The notes beneath the pieces were generated by a model. The model saw only the letters and a program-made list of their open reading frames with translations, was not told the DNA's origin and searched no databases. The translations under genes and the position numbers were made by a program. Below are positions 12,318-24,000 of a DNA stretch of 64,000 bases, piece by piece. The stretch's first letter is position 1, and every line of letters starts with the position of its first letter. The stretch is from Coriaria nepalensis (lineage: Eukaryota; Streptophyta; Magnoliopsida; Cucurbitales; Coriariaceae): NCBI GenBank assembly GCA_027186245.1, contig CP114485.1, forward strand, positions 8,584,001 through 8,648,000, written 5' to 3'.

Positions 12318-15300
12318 TCATGTCGAAGATCTCCAGAACTTGTTGATCTTATTAGAAAGATATCTAGCGGCATTAACACCACCAACGGCTAGTAGACCAG
12401 ACAGAGCCTGTCTTGCACTTGAAACCATGACAGTTCGCCTCAGAATCGTCTGCATGCATTTTGCTGCCTCTTCTCTCGAACCTATCAACACTTGATTCAT
12501 AATTCGGCCTGCAAAAATTCATGTTTCAAAGAGAGTAGTGCATAGATGTTAGACTGAAAGATTGACTAGTTTGATAAACTCTTGCACATAGCATGCAAAG
12601 TTTGTAATCGTACCGGATTCGGTAAGTGTTTTCTTTTCGCCTAGCCTTATCCCCATTTTGCCTTTTATTGTCGGAGGTAAATATGATACTAAAGACTGAG
12701 CAGCTGATACATCACAATCCTGTTTTAGTAGGTAAAATTTGCATTAACAGTTAGATCCAAGATGAAAGAGAATTCTTAAATCAGATATGTTACAGTCCCA
12801 AGTGATATATGGTTCTTTTGTTTTTCCTCAGTAGTATGTTTAACCATCAAGGAAAGCTGAATAATTCGGTGTCTATATTATATAGGCCTAAATCTGATAA
12901 AGGAAACCTTGAGAACGAGCAAGTTCAACATAAAAGGAATTTTTATCTAATGTGGAAACCAAGAAACATAGAGTAATAATACTAGGAAACAAAAGCCATT
13001 ATAGCAATAATTCCTACAATAAGGTTTTCTTATCTATCATAATAAGACATATACATGATTATTAGAGCACTTACTTAAATACCATGTATAAAATAAAAGT
13101 ACCATGACATTAAACTAAATGATCCTATCTAAGGGAAATCAAGATTGTACTGATAATTCAGTTCCCTGCAAACCCAAAGTACCTATAGCATGGTTGTAAT
13201 TATCATGCAGAAGGTACGAGGAAAAAAATCTGGGAAATGAACAATAAGTTCCAATGCACTTAGCAAGCAAGCATCTTTTTTCTCTTATTTGTGCAGGCAT
13301 TTGGAAATAGTCAGAGACGCTATATACCTTTCTTAGAACATAGTACTCCAACATGAACAAATGAAAAATGTAGCTCTCATATTATTTATGTAGCATGGCA
13401 TTGAAAAGAAAATGTGCGGATTCCATTATTTCTTAAATCAACTTTACTTGCATAGAATGACCAGTTAATGTGAAAGGAATTTAGAGATTTCATTCCAAGC
13501 TTTACAAGCGTAATACACTCCAAATTCAATGGCCATGCAAGTTTGACAATTTAAATCCTGCTCATTCTCCACAATAGTAAGACTACAACTGAAACATTCC
13601 AAATTTGAGTATGCAAACAAACCTGTGATATATGTGCTCGATAACTGCCCAATGATGAGAACTGCAATAACTCTTTCAACTTATACTCTTCAAGAAATGG
13701 TCCATACATTGAGTGGAATGAATCAAATTGCCCTTGTACAATCTTGCCCACCTTATTTCTATCCTCTGCAAAAAGCATGCGCAAATCGCCCATATATGAG
13801 AGGCTGCATATTTTGGCATACAATTCTTCCTACATGAACATAAACATAGTTGTAAATTCAGATTCTGCTACAATGAGGGAGCAATTAGAAATAAAAAGAA
13901 AAAAGAAAAGAAAAGAAACACCTCAGTAAATTCAGATGGAAGAAGTAGGAGAGCAGCAGATATTGCACTCCTCAAATTAACAGAGTTCAGATCCTGAACA
14001 TCCAAAGTATCAACCAGTATATGAATCTGCATCAAAGACATGTACGATTATTGGATTTAGATCTTATGCTCCTTTTATTTCATCATTTTTAACAGACAAA
14101 CACATTGAACTTTAAAACAGTTGTGCAAATTATTTATCTGCTGCAAAAGGGTTCTTGTGGATTGAAGACAATATTTAGAAAGAGAGAATGCAGAAAGGAA
14201 CGAAAATACAAAGATGCATTTAACCCTATTATATTTTATGCTATTTTTGTTGAGAAGTCCAACTCCTATGGTGAATTCTCATCAGAAAAATAGAAAGAGG
14301 AACAAAAATAAAGAAACTAGCATATCATGTCAAAATAGCACAAGCCATTAAGTTAAGGAGACTCTTCTTCAATAAAATTGTTATCTCAAGAAAAATGTCA
14401 AATAGAAAGGAGAAGAAAGAAGAAATGCATTGGTAAGGAAGAACAAACCGGCTTTTGTAATCGGCCACTCAGATAAAATTTCTTCCAATTTAACAGGTCC
14501 TCTACCAAATCATGCATTCGAACAACTCCATACTTTAAGATCTGTCCAAACAATAAATGTCACCTATAGTTAAAAGTTTCTCAGAGATGCCTTAGTTAGA
14601 TTCCAGATAAAAACTTATGCACCAAAAGTTTTAATTTGTGGAACAATGGTATATACACAGATCGAAAATTCAACTCCTTGAAAGGTGAATACCTTCTCAT
14701 TCCATGTAACAAAAGGGTTGAAGTGTACTCCAACACCGATTTTATCTGCAACTTCAGTAATCTATTCAAAGTAACCAATATTAGGACTCAAATTTAATGA
14801 AATAAGGATCGAATAGGTACATGAGATAGAAAGAGAGAGTAGGACCAGTTTTCCCCCGCCTAGGAGCACCATCCATGATGCATAGTGATCTTTGTTTAGT
14901 TTCAGATTCTAGGTTACAAAACGAACAACAAAAATTATGAGAAGTTCAGGCACTTCACATTCTAAAATGCATACAAGGGAGTTACCATTTAAAGCATACC
15001 TCAGTATGCCATTTTTGGGGATCTGAAACGCCAAGAATGTAATCTACCATTTTCGACTACAAATCCAAAGTTCACAGGAGTTAACTGAATGTAAGATTTA
15101 TTCCATTAGAAGCAGCTTACATAATAATTAACGACTCGTCGTCCAAAAGATAATAGTAATGATAGAGTAATACTAATAATAGAATCATTGAGAAAGTGCA
15201 TGAAAATTTTGATAAACCTTGTCATGATTGTTTGGATGCAGAGCTGAGCCATAAACGCAGCAGAACTCTACAGGAGGTAGAACTTTGAGAAAACTTTTAA

Positions 15301-15325
15301 GTTCAGTTTTGTCATCATCCTTCAT
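12318..15325 (-). CDS. TAM41: Mitochondrial phosphatidate cytidylyltransferase TAM41
   Basis: Nine coding exons, all GT-AG: 15325-15218, 15056-15000, 14908-14846, 14761-14693, 14541-14449, 14026-13922, 13829-13623, 12719-12614 and 12508-12318. Together they encode 332 residues, the length expected of plant TAM41. The start follows a leader-exon acceptor at 15345. The N-terminal nucleotidyltransferase signature VEFCCVYGS (Gly26-Ser27) and MVDYILGV (from residue 39) are present. So are DHYASWMV, VGVHFNPF and ELYAKICSLSYMGDLRM. TAM41 makes CDP-diacylglycerol from phosphatidic acid and CTP at the mitochondrial inner membrane, feeding cardiolipin synthesis. The donor after GGGKL is a weak GTCC but keeps the frame. 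No clear N-terminal presequence is seen. Confidence 0.95.
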
Positions 15326-15362
15326 GATAACACTAGCCAATTACCTGTAAATAACTAAAATA

Positions 15363-15630
15363 ACTATATTGTATTAGAATTCACTGGTACTAAAACAACC
15401 AACTTGTATGTCAAAATCAAGACATAAAGCAAGTAAAGACAGCGGTAACACTCATAATATCTTATAATCTAGAGCTCATAGGTTGCATTAAATAACCATA
15501 TTGTCTTAGAAATCCCTGGTACTAAAACATCCAAGTCGTATGTCTAAATCAAGACAAAAAGCAAGTAAAGACAGTAGTAACACTCATAATGATAAACTCT
15601 AAAAAAGATTAGTCTAGAGCTCATAGGTTG
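15363..15630. repeat. Tandem duplication of about 130 bp in the TAM41 leader intron
   Basis: Two copies lie at about 15363-15490 and 15497-15630. Both carry CTGGTACTAAAACA, a GTATGTC...AAATCAAGACA segment, AAGCAAGTAAAGACAG and GAGCTCATAGGTTGCATT. They differ by point changes and small indels. Confidence 0.8.
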
Positions 15631-15730
15631 CATTTGCATTTAGCAACAATATAACACACAAATCTGATAGTCTAATACTATAAAAGCAGAAACCTCAGTC
15701 TATGTTTGCTATGGAAAGGTATAAGCGTCA

Positions 15731-16347
15731 TTAATTGTTTAAATTATTGGCTGATTGAGAATCGTTTGCAATAAACGATGAGCTAAATTTGTTTGTTGTT
15801 GTTGGGGGGTGGGGGGGTGCTGTCATAAGGATATGTATAGCATCAAGCAATACGAAAAAAAGCAAGGCTACCTTAGGAAGAATTCCTAGGCAATGCCTTC
15901 CTAGAGAGTCATTACAATTAGATTGCAAACCAATCGAAACTAAGCGACTATTCAATCTATTAAGAACCATATTTTTAGCATGAGAGAAAGGGGGTCTAGA
16001 GACCCGACCATGAAGAGCACTTTCTCGTTCTAGCAAAGGCCATAGCCTAGCCAGCTGCCAACCTTGAGGTTCAAAGGTAACATCCCAATATGGAATTTTT
16101 AACCATTGGAGAGAAGCAGAAACTATAGGCTTCTTAAAGAACTTTTCCAACTTTTCATCTATATATATATATTTTTTTTCAACTTTTCATCTATGACTAA
16201 TTTCCATCGAGAAATCAAAGCTTCAGTCTTGCTTCTTCCAACGCTCTTTAAGAGCTCTAACTGCCAAAGGGGAATCTTCCCCTTGGCAACTCCACCAAAG
16301 GGCATCATGGCTCCCCGTTGGCTGCTACCAGCCAGCCACCCATGCAA
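15731..16347 (-). pseudogene. Unrecognised coding-like remnant in the TAM41 leader intron
   Basis: Two adjoining minus-strand open stretches (16347-16159, 62 codons; 16150-15731, 139 codons) have a protein-like composition, including WDVTFEPQGWQLARLWPLLE and IPLWQLELLKSVGRSKTEAL. They are separated by a short AT-rich insert flanked by copies of AACTTTTCATCTAT, as if a small duplication interrupted a once-continuous frame. A third minus-strand stretch upstream (16850-16575) may belong to the same unit. I do not recognise the family. It could be a captured gene fragment, an old pseudogene, or chance. Confidence 0.35.
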
Positions 16348-17940
16348 TTCACCATCATCCCTCCTGCTGCTGTATCTTCAGTACCAAATTTGGCACTCCA
16401 TTAACATTTATTGGTTAGTTTTTTATCCAAAAATACAATCATCTTCCACTCAATTCCTCAACCTCTTTCGCAATCTCAACTTCGATCACATGATTTTATG
16501 CCTAATTTGCTCAAGGCCTCCACCTCGATCTTCAACCTCAGCCACCAATTAATAATTTATGCAATCCTGAACAGCTATAACTCAAAAATCTTACAAAACA
16601 GAAGTTCATTAAGGCTCCAGTTAAATCTCTCTTTTGCAAGTAAAACCATCAATCTCTTCTTAGGTTTATCCATAAATGACTCCTTGTAAGAATTATGAAT
16701 GGCTTGCACTTGTAAAATATTAGTCAAGATTCCCACATTTTGCCATGTAACCATGGCAACAATGACTCCTATCTGTACTTCCAGCAGCGCAATATAATAC
16801 CAAGTCTCTACATAAATCATGTAAACAATGATCATATCAGTATTCTCCAAAGATGAAACCGAGCAACCAGACCTGGAGGTGCTTGAATCAGTTCCTGAAA
16901 GAAAAAAAACGACAGTTGCAATGGCATAAACAATGACAAGGAACTCTAACGAAGGAGAGAAACCAAGAAACTCTTTGAGAAGACTCAGATCTTAATCCGG
17001 TCAGGTTAGGGGCCAATTTGTCAAAACTCTAGCCAGATCTAGGGGGCAGAGCTCCAACCAGATTCCTCATAAAACTGTCACAGTGGAGATTGGAGAGACG
17101 TACAAAATCTCCCAGAGGAGACTCTTTCAGGACTGGTTTGATCGAGTTATTTCTCACTTATTTTGCCTTGTTCAAAGACTATTTAATTTGTTAGTTGATT
17201 CATAATAATGTATAATTCAAATCACAATCACTTTCAGTAATTGAACATCAGTAACTGCAAGACAAAATATCAGTTACTTTGGATTCCCATCCACACTCCT
17301 CCCTCCTAAAAACAAATTCTATGATTATTTAATCCTACTAATGTTATGTGAATCTACATTTGTTTGTTTGATTTGAGTGCAATTGTTATTACTGCTGTTG
17401 GTCAGCATCAAAATTACTCAGGACTTGCTGAAGAGATGCTACTAAATCTATATATATATGTATATATTTAAATTGTGCAAAGTTAATATCATATTTTTCA
17501 TAAGGGCAGGAAGATTTTATTTATTTAGTTATTTTTTCTTTTTCTTCTGGTCCTTCTAGCAATAGTACTAACTTCAAAACCAGCTTTTCTCCATCTATTC
17601 TCTATGAATGATGGCTTATAATGTTTTATTGTTTATACACCAGTCACTAGAAGAGAAGGTGTCCATAGTGTGGTGCAAAATTTAACCGCAATCTACACCC
17701 ACGCCATTACCTATTGCAGCCAAAGATCGAAAAAATCACAAAAAGTCTTTCGCCTTGAGAATCTCAGAGACGATACACACTAGGAAAATAAAAAAAATTC
17801 CATGGTTTTCAGGACACAATCTCCTTTTCCTGCATTTCAATGGAAGCTTTAGAAAAATTGCTGGAAAGATTCAAAACTCAAAATGCTCTCTTTGCTTAAA
17901 ACTATGAATTTTTATTGAATTTGAGTTTTCCAACACTTAC

Positions 17941-18400
17941 CTGGAAGTGCACGATTGGAACTTAGAGGTGAGGTTGAAGTTAAGTAGGTACTAATGGACT
18001 GGAGTGAATGTGAGAGAAATTGCAGGATTTATTTGGAGAAAGAACAGAGAAATGGCAGAGAAAATGAGGGAAAGTCTAGCTCGGAAGCGGCTCTGTGACT
18101 GTCCGTAACCGATATCAAAAGCAGATTTCAAGAAGAGCTCGAACGAAAATTAAATAGAACTTTGTTCTCATTTTCCTAGATGCGAGAATCGGAACCAATC
18201 TCTACAATACGAACATTTGTATTGAACTTTTTGAATCGGAGCTGAGACAATAGCGGCCGCAACAGATCGTACTGATCGTAGCGTCGAAGATGGCGACAGA
18301 GACGAGGCTTCCGGTTCGGATTTCGCAGAACAGACTGACGTGAAGTTCAGCAAGCAATTGCAATCTGCGGAATAGAATAGGGGGCCCAGAAACGGCAACC
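17941..18400 (-). promoter_or_regulatory. TAM41 first (untranslated) exon and promoter-proximal region
   Basis: On the minus strand this stretch ends in a pyrimidine-rich leader and a strong splice donor (CTTCCAG/GTAAGTG) at 17941. Its upstream part, 18338-18114, is the inverted copy of the PDIL5-1 leader module. The transcription start was not located; a TATA box was not evident. Confidence 0.55.
18114..18338 (-). repeat. Shared 5'-leader module, TAM41 copy
   Basis: This is the reverse complement partner of 7020-7278, at about 88-90% identity by hand count, without the 33 extra bases present in the PDIL5-1 copy. Fainter similarity continues to about 18380. A 76-codon minus-strand open frame overlapping it (18398-18168) is judged incidental because the PDIL5-1 copy does not keep that frame open. 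Confidence 0.9.
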
Positions 18401-18779
18401 GGATCCGTACTGGAATGGTACCGGAATCCTAAATTTTATTTGGCTCATGAGCGAAAAAATAATTTTTTTTTTAAATAAACTATTATAATTCGTAGGCTAT
18501 GTTTGGTCATAGCATTTAAAATTGATTTTTTTTAATTAATTATTTAATATTTAATTATTAATATAAAATTTTTTGACCTTTATATAATTAAATAAATAGA
18601 TTCATCCAAATGAAAAACTAATTTTAAATTAAATAATTAGTTTAATTATTTTTTATTAAATTAAATCTATATATTAAGATTAACTTTTAGTAAAATATCA
18701 AATAAAGAGATGAGAAATTATAATATTTCAAAAGAACCTATCATGACTATAATAAATTTATAATAAATGATCCATTTAT
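18401..18779. other. AT-rich intergenic spacer
   Basis: No gene seen. The TTTGGTC-type sequence near 18500 resembles the edges of small plant DNA transposons, but no partner terminus was identified. Confidence 0.4.
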
Positions 18780-19760
18780 CTTGCCATCATCTTGATTCGT
18801 CCTAAGAAATAGTTTAATTATTAAACTCTAATAGACAAATCATATTAACTATTATATTATTAATAAACATCGATGATAGATTTACTGAAACTTTTTTAAT
18901 ACCATATTACTTTTTCAAAGATTTCTTGCTCAATGAAGAATATAATTCATATGACTTATTTCTAAATACGGATGTGATGGATTCCATCTCGATCACTCAC
19001 AACCTTCATATACAACATTGTATACCCAATATTTCACCATGTTTTAACCTTAGCTAGAGTTTATTGGAATGATGTCAAAGTATAAAACTTGACAGACAAG
19101 ATACCATGGCGAGCACAACTGGTCCTTACTTAGTCTAAGGACTATATATAATATAGTCTATAATTGTTATGTTCAGTACCCTTATTCTCTAATAAGCACT
19201 CACATAATCATCATGATGTTCCACTAACACCAATAACTATGACATTGACCACTCTAAACTTTAGGTGATAAACTATTTGGTTATCTATCCAAATCATCAA
19301 TGTCCATTCTCAATTATCTTATGACAATGAACAATTTGTGTCTTAAGCTTTAAGCCACTTGAGTCTCATCAGTATGATCTCTGTCATGGCTTCATGTACA
19401 TAACTTAAGACACTGGACTTTATCATGATATATATTTTATAGAGCATAAGATATTAATTCCAATAATATTAATAAATATGATAAAATAAGAACTAACTTT
19501 CATGAAAATAACTAATAATAATATTTATTCTCTCACTAATATTCGCATACAGATTGTATCATGTAAGGATATTTGTCCCATCGAGTTAAAACTCGATTGA
19601 CTTGATGGACATATAATTTCAATCTCCCACTTGCACTAAAGCCAATCTTTTTTAATCTAATTCCCAATTTGTCAAGATGACGATCAAACTTCTGTTGGGA
19701 AAATGCTTTAGTGAATGGATTTGCAATATTGTCGTCAAGTCGACTCTTTCCATATTAACG
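18780..19760 (-). mobile_element. 3' end of a Ty1/copia retrotransposon with its LTR
   Basis: Read on the minus strand, 19745-19640 encodes the typical copia pol C-terminus (NIANPFTKAFSQQKFDRHLD). It is followed by a polypurine tract (AAGTGGGAGA, near 19630) and then by an LTR-like sequence starting TGAAATTATATG at 19621. The rest of the element is absent upstream, so this is a truncated copy. The far end of the LTR (about 18780) is an estimate. Confidence 0.75.
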
Positions 19761-20800
19761 TCTCATTTCCTATATAAGAATTTAAGAGTAAATGATTAAT
19801 CATAAAAAATATACATAAATAAAATTTTTAGTAAAAAAATAAAATATTAACATTAAGTATAATAATAAATAATAACATTGTTAATATTAAAAAATTAAAA
19901 ATTAAATACATTAGACCTTGGTCTAATTTATGGAAAATAACTAATTATTGATTGAGATTAAGGGTAAAAGAATTAGGGATTATGAAAAGATAAAGATTAA
20001 TTATAATTTAGAATATTATGAATTAGAAGATTAGAGAATAGAGAGAGAGTGTGAGAAAATGTGAAGAAAAATTAAAATGAGGAGAATATTTATAGGAAAA
20101 ATTCTGGTGAAGGAAAAATTTAAAAATTATTATGTAATGATGATAAAATAAAATATAAAAAAATCAGTATTTTTTTTTTTTGAAAAATTATTGTTTTGTC
20201 CCACCCAAGAAGAAACAAAAAATTCAAAAATTTGAAATTGAGAGGGTCTACTTATGCGATGTAGGTAGGCTGAGTTGGGCTTAGACAAGCTTAGGTCCAT
20301 TCGTGCCCAAAAGTTCGGTCGAGCTAGTCCAACGAATTTAAAACCGTATTCAAGTTTGGTCCTAGCGCATATATAAAAGATGGGTTGGGCTAGATTTCAG
20401 GATAGATTTTTTGATAGGCTACGAATTGAGTCGAAAAATTTTACCTATTTTAACAGTTCTACGCTAGGTATTACACATGTCAGTCCAAGTGCCAACCGTG
20501 TGGAAAGCCGGCAGGCTTTGTCACGAGGCACCAGTGCCGGGACCAACATAGGATCCCAAAATTTGGGTCAAATTTGGCATGCTCATATGTGATAGGATTG
20601 GACCTAAAAAATGACATGGGTCATGCCAAGTTTGCCTGGGCTGCATAGACATGCTCACGGGTCGGCCTAGTAGGCCGCCGTACCTCTATTTAGATTGGTC
20701 CATTTAGGGTGATCATTAACCTGGTAGTTTAAAGGTATTTTATTTTAGGCGATAATTTGTAGGAGCTAAGTATTATTTGACTTTTGAGAAGGAAAAAAAA
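19761..20800. other. Intergenic, AT-rich then GC-richer transposon-like stretch
   Basis: From 19761 to about 20230 the sequence is very AT-rich. From about 20255 to 20700 it is richer in GGGCT/GGCCTAG motifs, as in many non-autonomous hAT-like plant elements, but no clear termini were found. The CYCC1 promoter should lie towards the right end. Confidence 0.35.
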
Positions 20801-21038
20801 AAACTCTCTTCTTCTCCCTAGAATTCTCCAGCCTTTCTTCTCTGCGTTAAGGCCACACTCGTTACCTGGCATTCTATCTAGCTCTGAATCTTGATTTCAA
20901 TCATAGAAACTTCCTAATTTTTGTTCCAATTTCAGTAATCCATATGCGATTACAAATCTGTCATTCGAAGCACTTCCCAGTGTGATAATCCCTCGTCGTT
21001 AAACAGTACTGGAAGCAGATTCTGCGAGTTCCCCAAAA

Positions 21039-24000
21039 ATGGCGGCCAATTTCTGGACTTCTTCTCACTAGTATCTCTCAAAACCCTAATAAGAGTGTAG
21101 TCTGATGTCTAAGCCAGACAGGCGCTGCAAATTTTTTTCCCTCTTGTGCTTTTTATAAAAATAAATAAATATTCTGATTATGTATTTTGGGATGCACAGC
21201 AAACAGTTACTGGAGCAGGAGGAGGTGGATGTGGTGCAACCTCTTGACAAAGAACAAGGCGTCACTCTTGAAGATTTCAAGCTTATTAAGATGCACATGG
21301 CCAATTGTAATTTCTCTTCCTACTTCCCCCCTCCCCATTTCTCTTATGTTTATTTCCCTCGTTCTATTTCTCTTCCCAAGATTGGAGTATTTGAGTACTA
21401 TTGTTCTTCGCTAAACAACTCCATGGACAAATAATTACTAAAGTTGCATCGGTCATGTTTGTCAAAGAGCATAAAAAAAATGGTCAAAGAACGAAGAAAT
21501 TAAAAGAAATGAAGTGCATAATTTAAAAAGGAAAAAAAGAAGGGAAATTGTATCGATTAAGATGTGAATTTTCCATCTTATATCAAAGAGCTTAACAAGG
21601 GATTTATAAGGGGGAAGAGAAAGGATATGAAGTGCATAATTTTACAATGGAAAAAGAGGAGAATTGTCTCAATTAAGGTGTGGAATTTTTCCAATTACTC
21701 TGATTATTAGGTGAAAGTAGGATTTTCAGTGTAGAACATGGCTTGAGACTCACATTCACATGATGTCTACTGTATGGCTTTGGATATATATATTTTTTCT
21801 CTATGCTTATCCCCTTTTCATCCCTTTATTGCAGACATTTTGAAACTGGCTCAGAATGTGAAAGTGAGACAGAGGTTTGTCGTTATTTACCTGTTAGCTA
21901 TGATTGCTTAGTGTCTGCAGAATATGAATCATGTCCCCTCTACCATTATGAGGACTGGTTCTTTGTCCAAGAATATATGAACTTATAGGATTTGGAAAAC
22001 TTGTTTCTGCATGTGTCGTGGAAAAGGGATGCATAAAGGTCTAAAAACAGTGTCATGCACATTGCTTTTGTGGCTGTCTATAAATTATTAGTTTTTGGGT
22101 ATCTCTTTTCTGAATGGCAAGGCACTCTAATAATTTCCTTTTTCCCAAGATAATGTGATAAGAAAGAAACCTATGGAATTAATTTTGCAGTTGAGAAAAA
22201 TACATGTGGATTCAAGCTTTTCGGTTTAGAATTTCTTTTTCCCCCTTTTTTAACTTTATTATTATTATTATTATTTATATTGGGATCTCTTACAAGTTTA
22301 ACTATTGGAATTTTTGTTGATCTATTTTATTTAAATATCATCTAGTCATACCTATGATCATGGTAATAGGTAATACAGTGCATGCATTCCTTTCCTAGAT
22401 TTCGATTTCAAGCACTCTCTTTGCTAGGAACTGTTAATATTAGTACCAAGAAGCTTGATTGTATTGCAGTTAGAACGAGGCATATTGAAACACTTAGAAG
22501 GATTGTTTGGGGGAAATAAATGAAAGATGATTAATTATTTATTAAATGCTTGGAAAATATAAAATGTCCTAAATAATACTCAGACTAGCCTTTATATAAC
22601 TGCTGGAAGGGCACACTTATCTTTTCTTTTATGAAACTTGGAAAGTGGCCAAAATACCTCACAACTAGCATACTATGATTATCATGGGGTACCAATGAAA
22701 TCCCTCCCCACCCCAACAGTCACATGATCAAGATTGGCCTTTAAAACCTATATATAATATCTAGTTTTTCACATTCTTGAACGTAAAGGGCCATGGGTTG
22801 AGCAGTCCAGTTAAATATTTAGTTTTTCACATGCAACTTCATTTGCGTAGATATGCCCTTGACTCAGATATTGTTTTGTATGGTGATAAATTTCTGGCTT
22901 GCTAACTGAAAGGTTTAATTCTCAAAATTTGAGGATAATTTATTTGTCAATTGGGAAAGCTCATGCAAAACATTAAGATGTTAGTTAGGGTCGCTTGGTT
23001 TAGTTGGATAGCCAAAATCAGGCCTCCACCACTCCAATTTAGACAGAACTTAATCTAAACAAACATTCGTTCCATTCCAATTTTTTAAAGTAATTTCACA
23101 AACACTAAACCAAGCTCACCTTAGTCATTTTTCTTGGAAAGTAAAAACAAGTTTCCATCTAAATGGATATTGAATTTTATATACAAGTATGTGTGAATAT
23201 TTTATTCTGATATATCTTTATGTACATATTAGACATCTATTTATAGGATGTTACATAGCTAACTACATAATGAAAAAATACATAGAAATATGTCCTAATA
23301 ATTACACAATCAGTTGATGAATAAAAACAGTCTACTTATAGGACGTTACATAGCTAACTAAATAATAAAAAAAAGACAGAGAAATCTGTCCTATTAATTA
23401 CACAATCAGTCGATGAATAAAAACAGAAATTCTCTATGAAGGAGCTTATTTATAGCTTTTTTGGTTCTAGGCTGTCTAACATCAAAGGACAAGTTGTCCT
23501 TGATTCTAGGCGTCAATTTAGAGGACAAGCCATGGATTCCAACATGTGGAAATTTGGACTTCCAACTCAAAAGCAATTGGGAGTGGAGTGGCCTATCTTT
23601 CTTATATACTGAGTTCCCAAGGCTTATGTTCCTGATGTGGGTTGACATTCTCAACATTCCTCCTCACATGTGGCGTCATTTTGAGTGTATACGTGGATTT
23701 TTTTTTAATGAGTGATGTGGAGCACATGTGGCGCCTAGTCCACCACGTGTGGGCCTAGCTCTTATATGTGTAAAAATTTGGGCTTCCAACTCAAAACCAA
23801 TTGGCAATGAGTGGAGTAGCCCATCTTTCTTAAATATTGAGCTCCCAAGACTTATGTTTGTGTGTGGGATGATATTCTCAACAATTTATTTTACCTTTTG
23901 GGCTTCATGCGCATCAATGATTGTTGTTCTTCTGTATTTGAATTTCCTTAACATGACATGGGCTGTGCCAAAACTATGTCTGTTTTCATATTTAACTTAT

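Larger units (their letters stand above)
15345..17940 (-). other. Long leader intron of TAM41
   Basis: The TAM41 start codon lies 19 bases inside an exon whose acceptor (TTACAG) is at 15345. The nearest good upstream donor on the minus strand is CTTCCAG/GTAAGTG at 17941/17940, at the end of a pyrimidine-rich leader. This predicts a 2.6-kb intron in the 5' untranslated region. Additional leader exons cannot be excluded. The intron contains a tandem duplication (15363-15630) and unexplained open blocks (15731-16347). Confidence 0.6.

Noticed and set aside
18168..18398. 76-codon minus-strand open frame in the TAM41 leader module, resembling an organelle presequence
   Set aside because: The inverted copy at PDIL5-1 does not keep this frame open to the same end, and differences between copies are not biased to synonymous sites.
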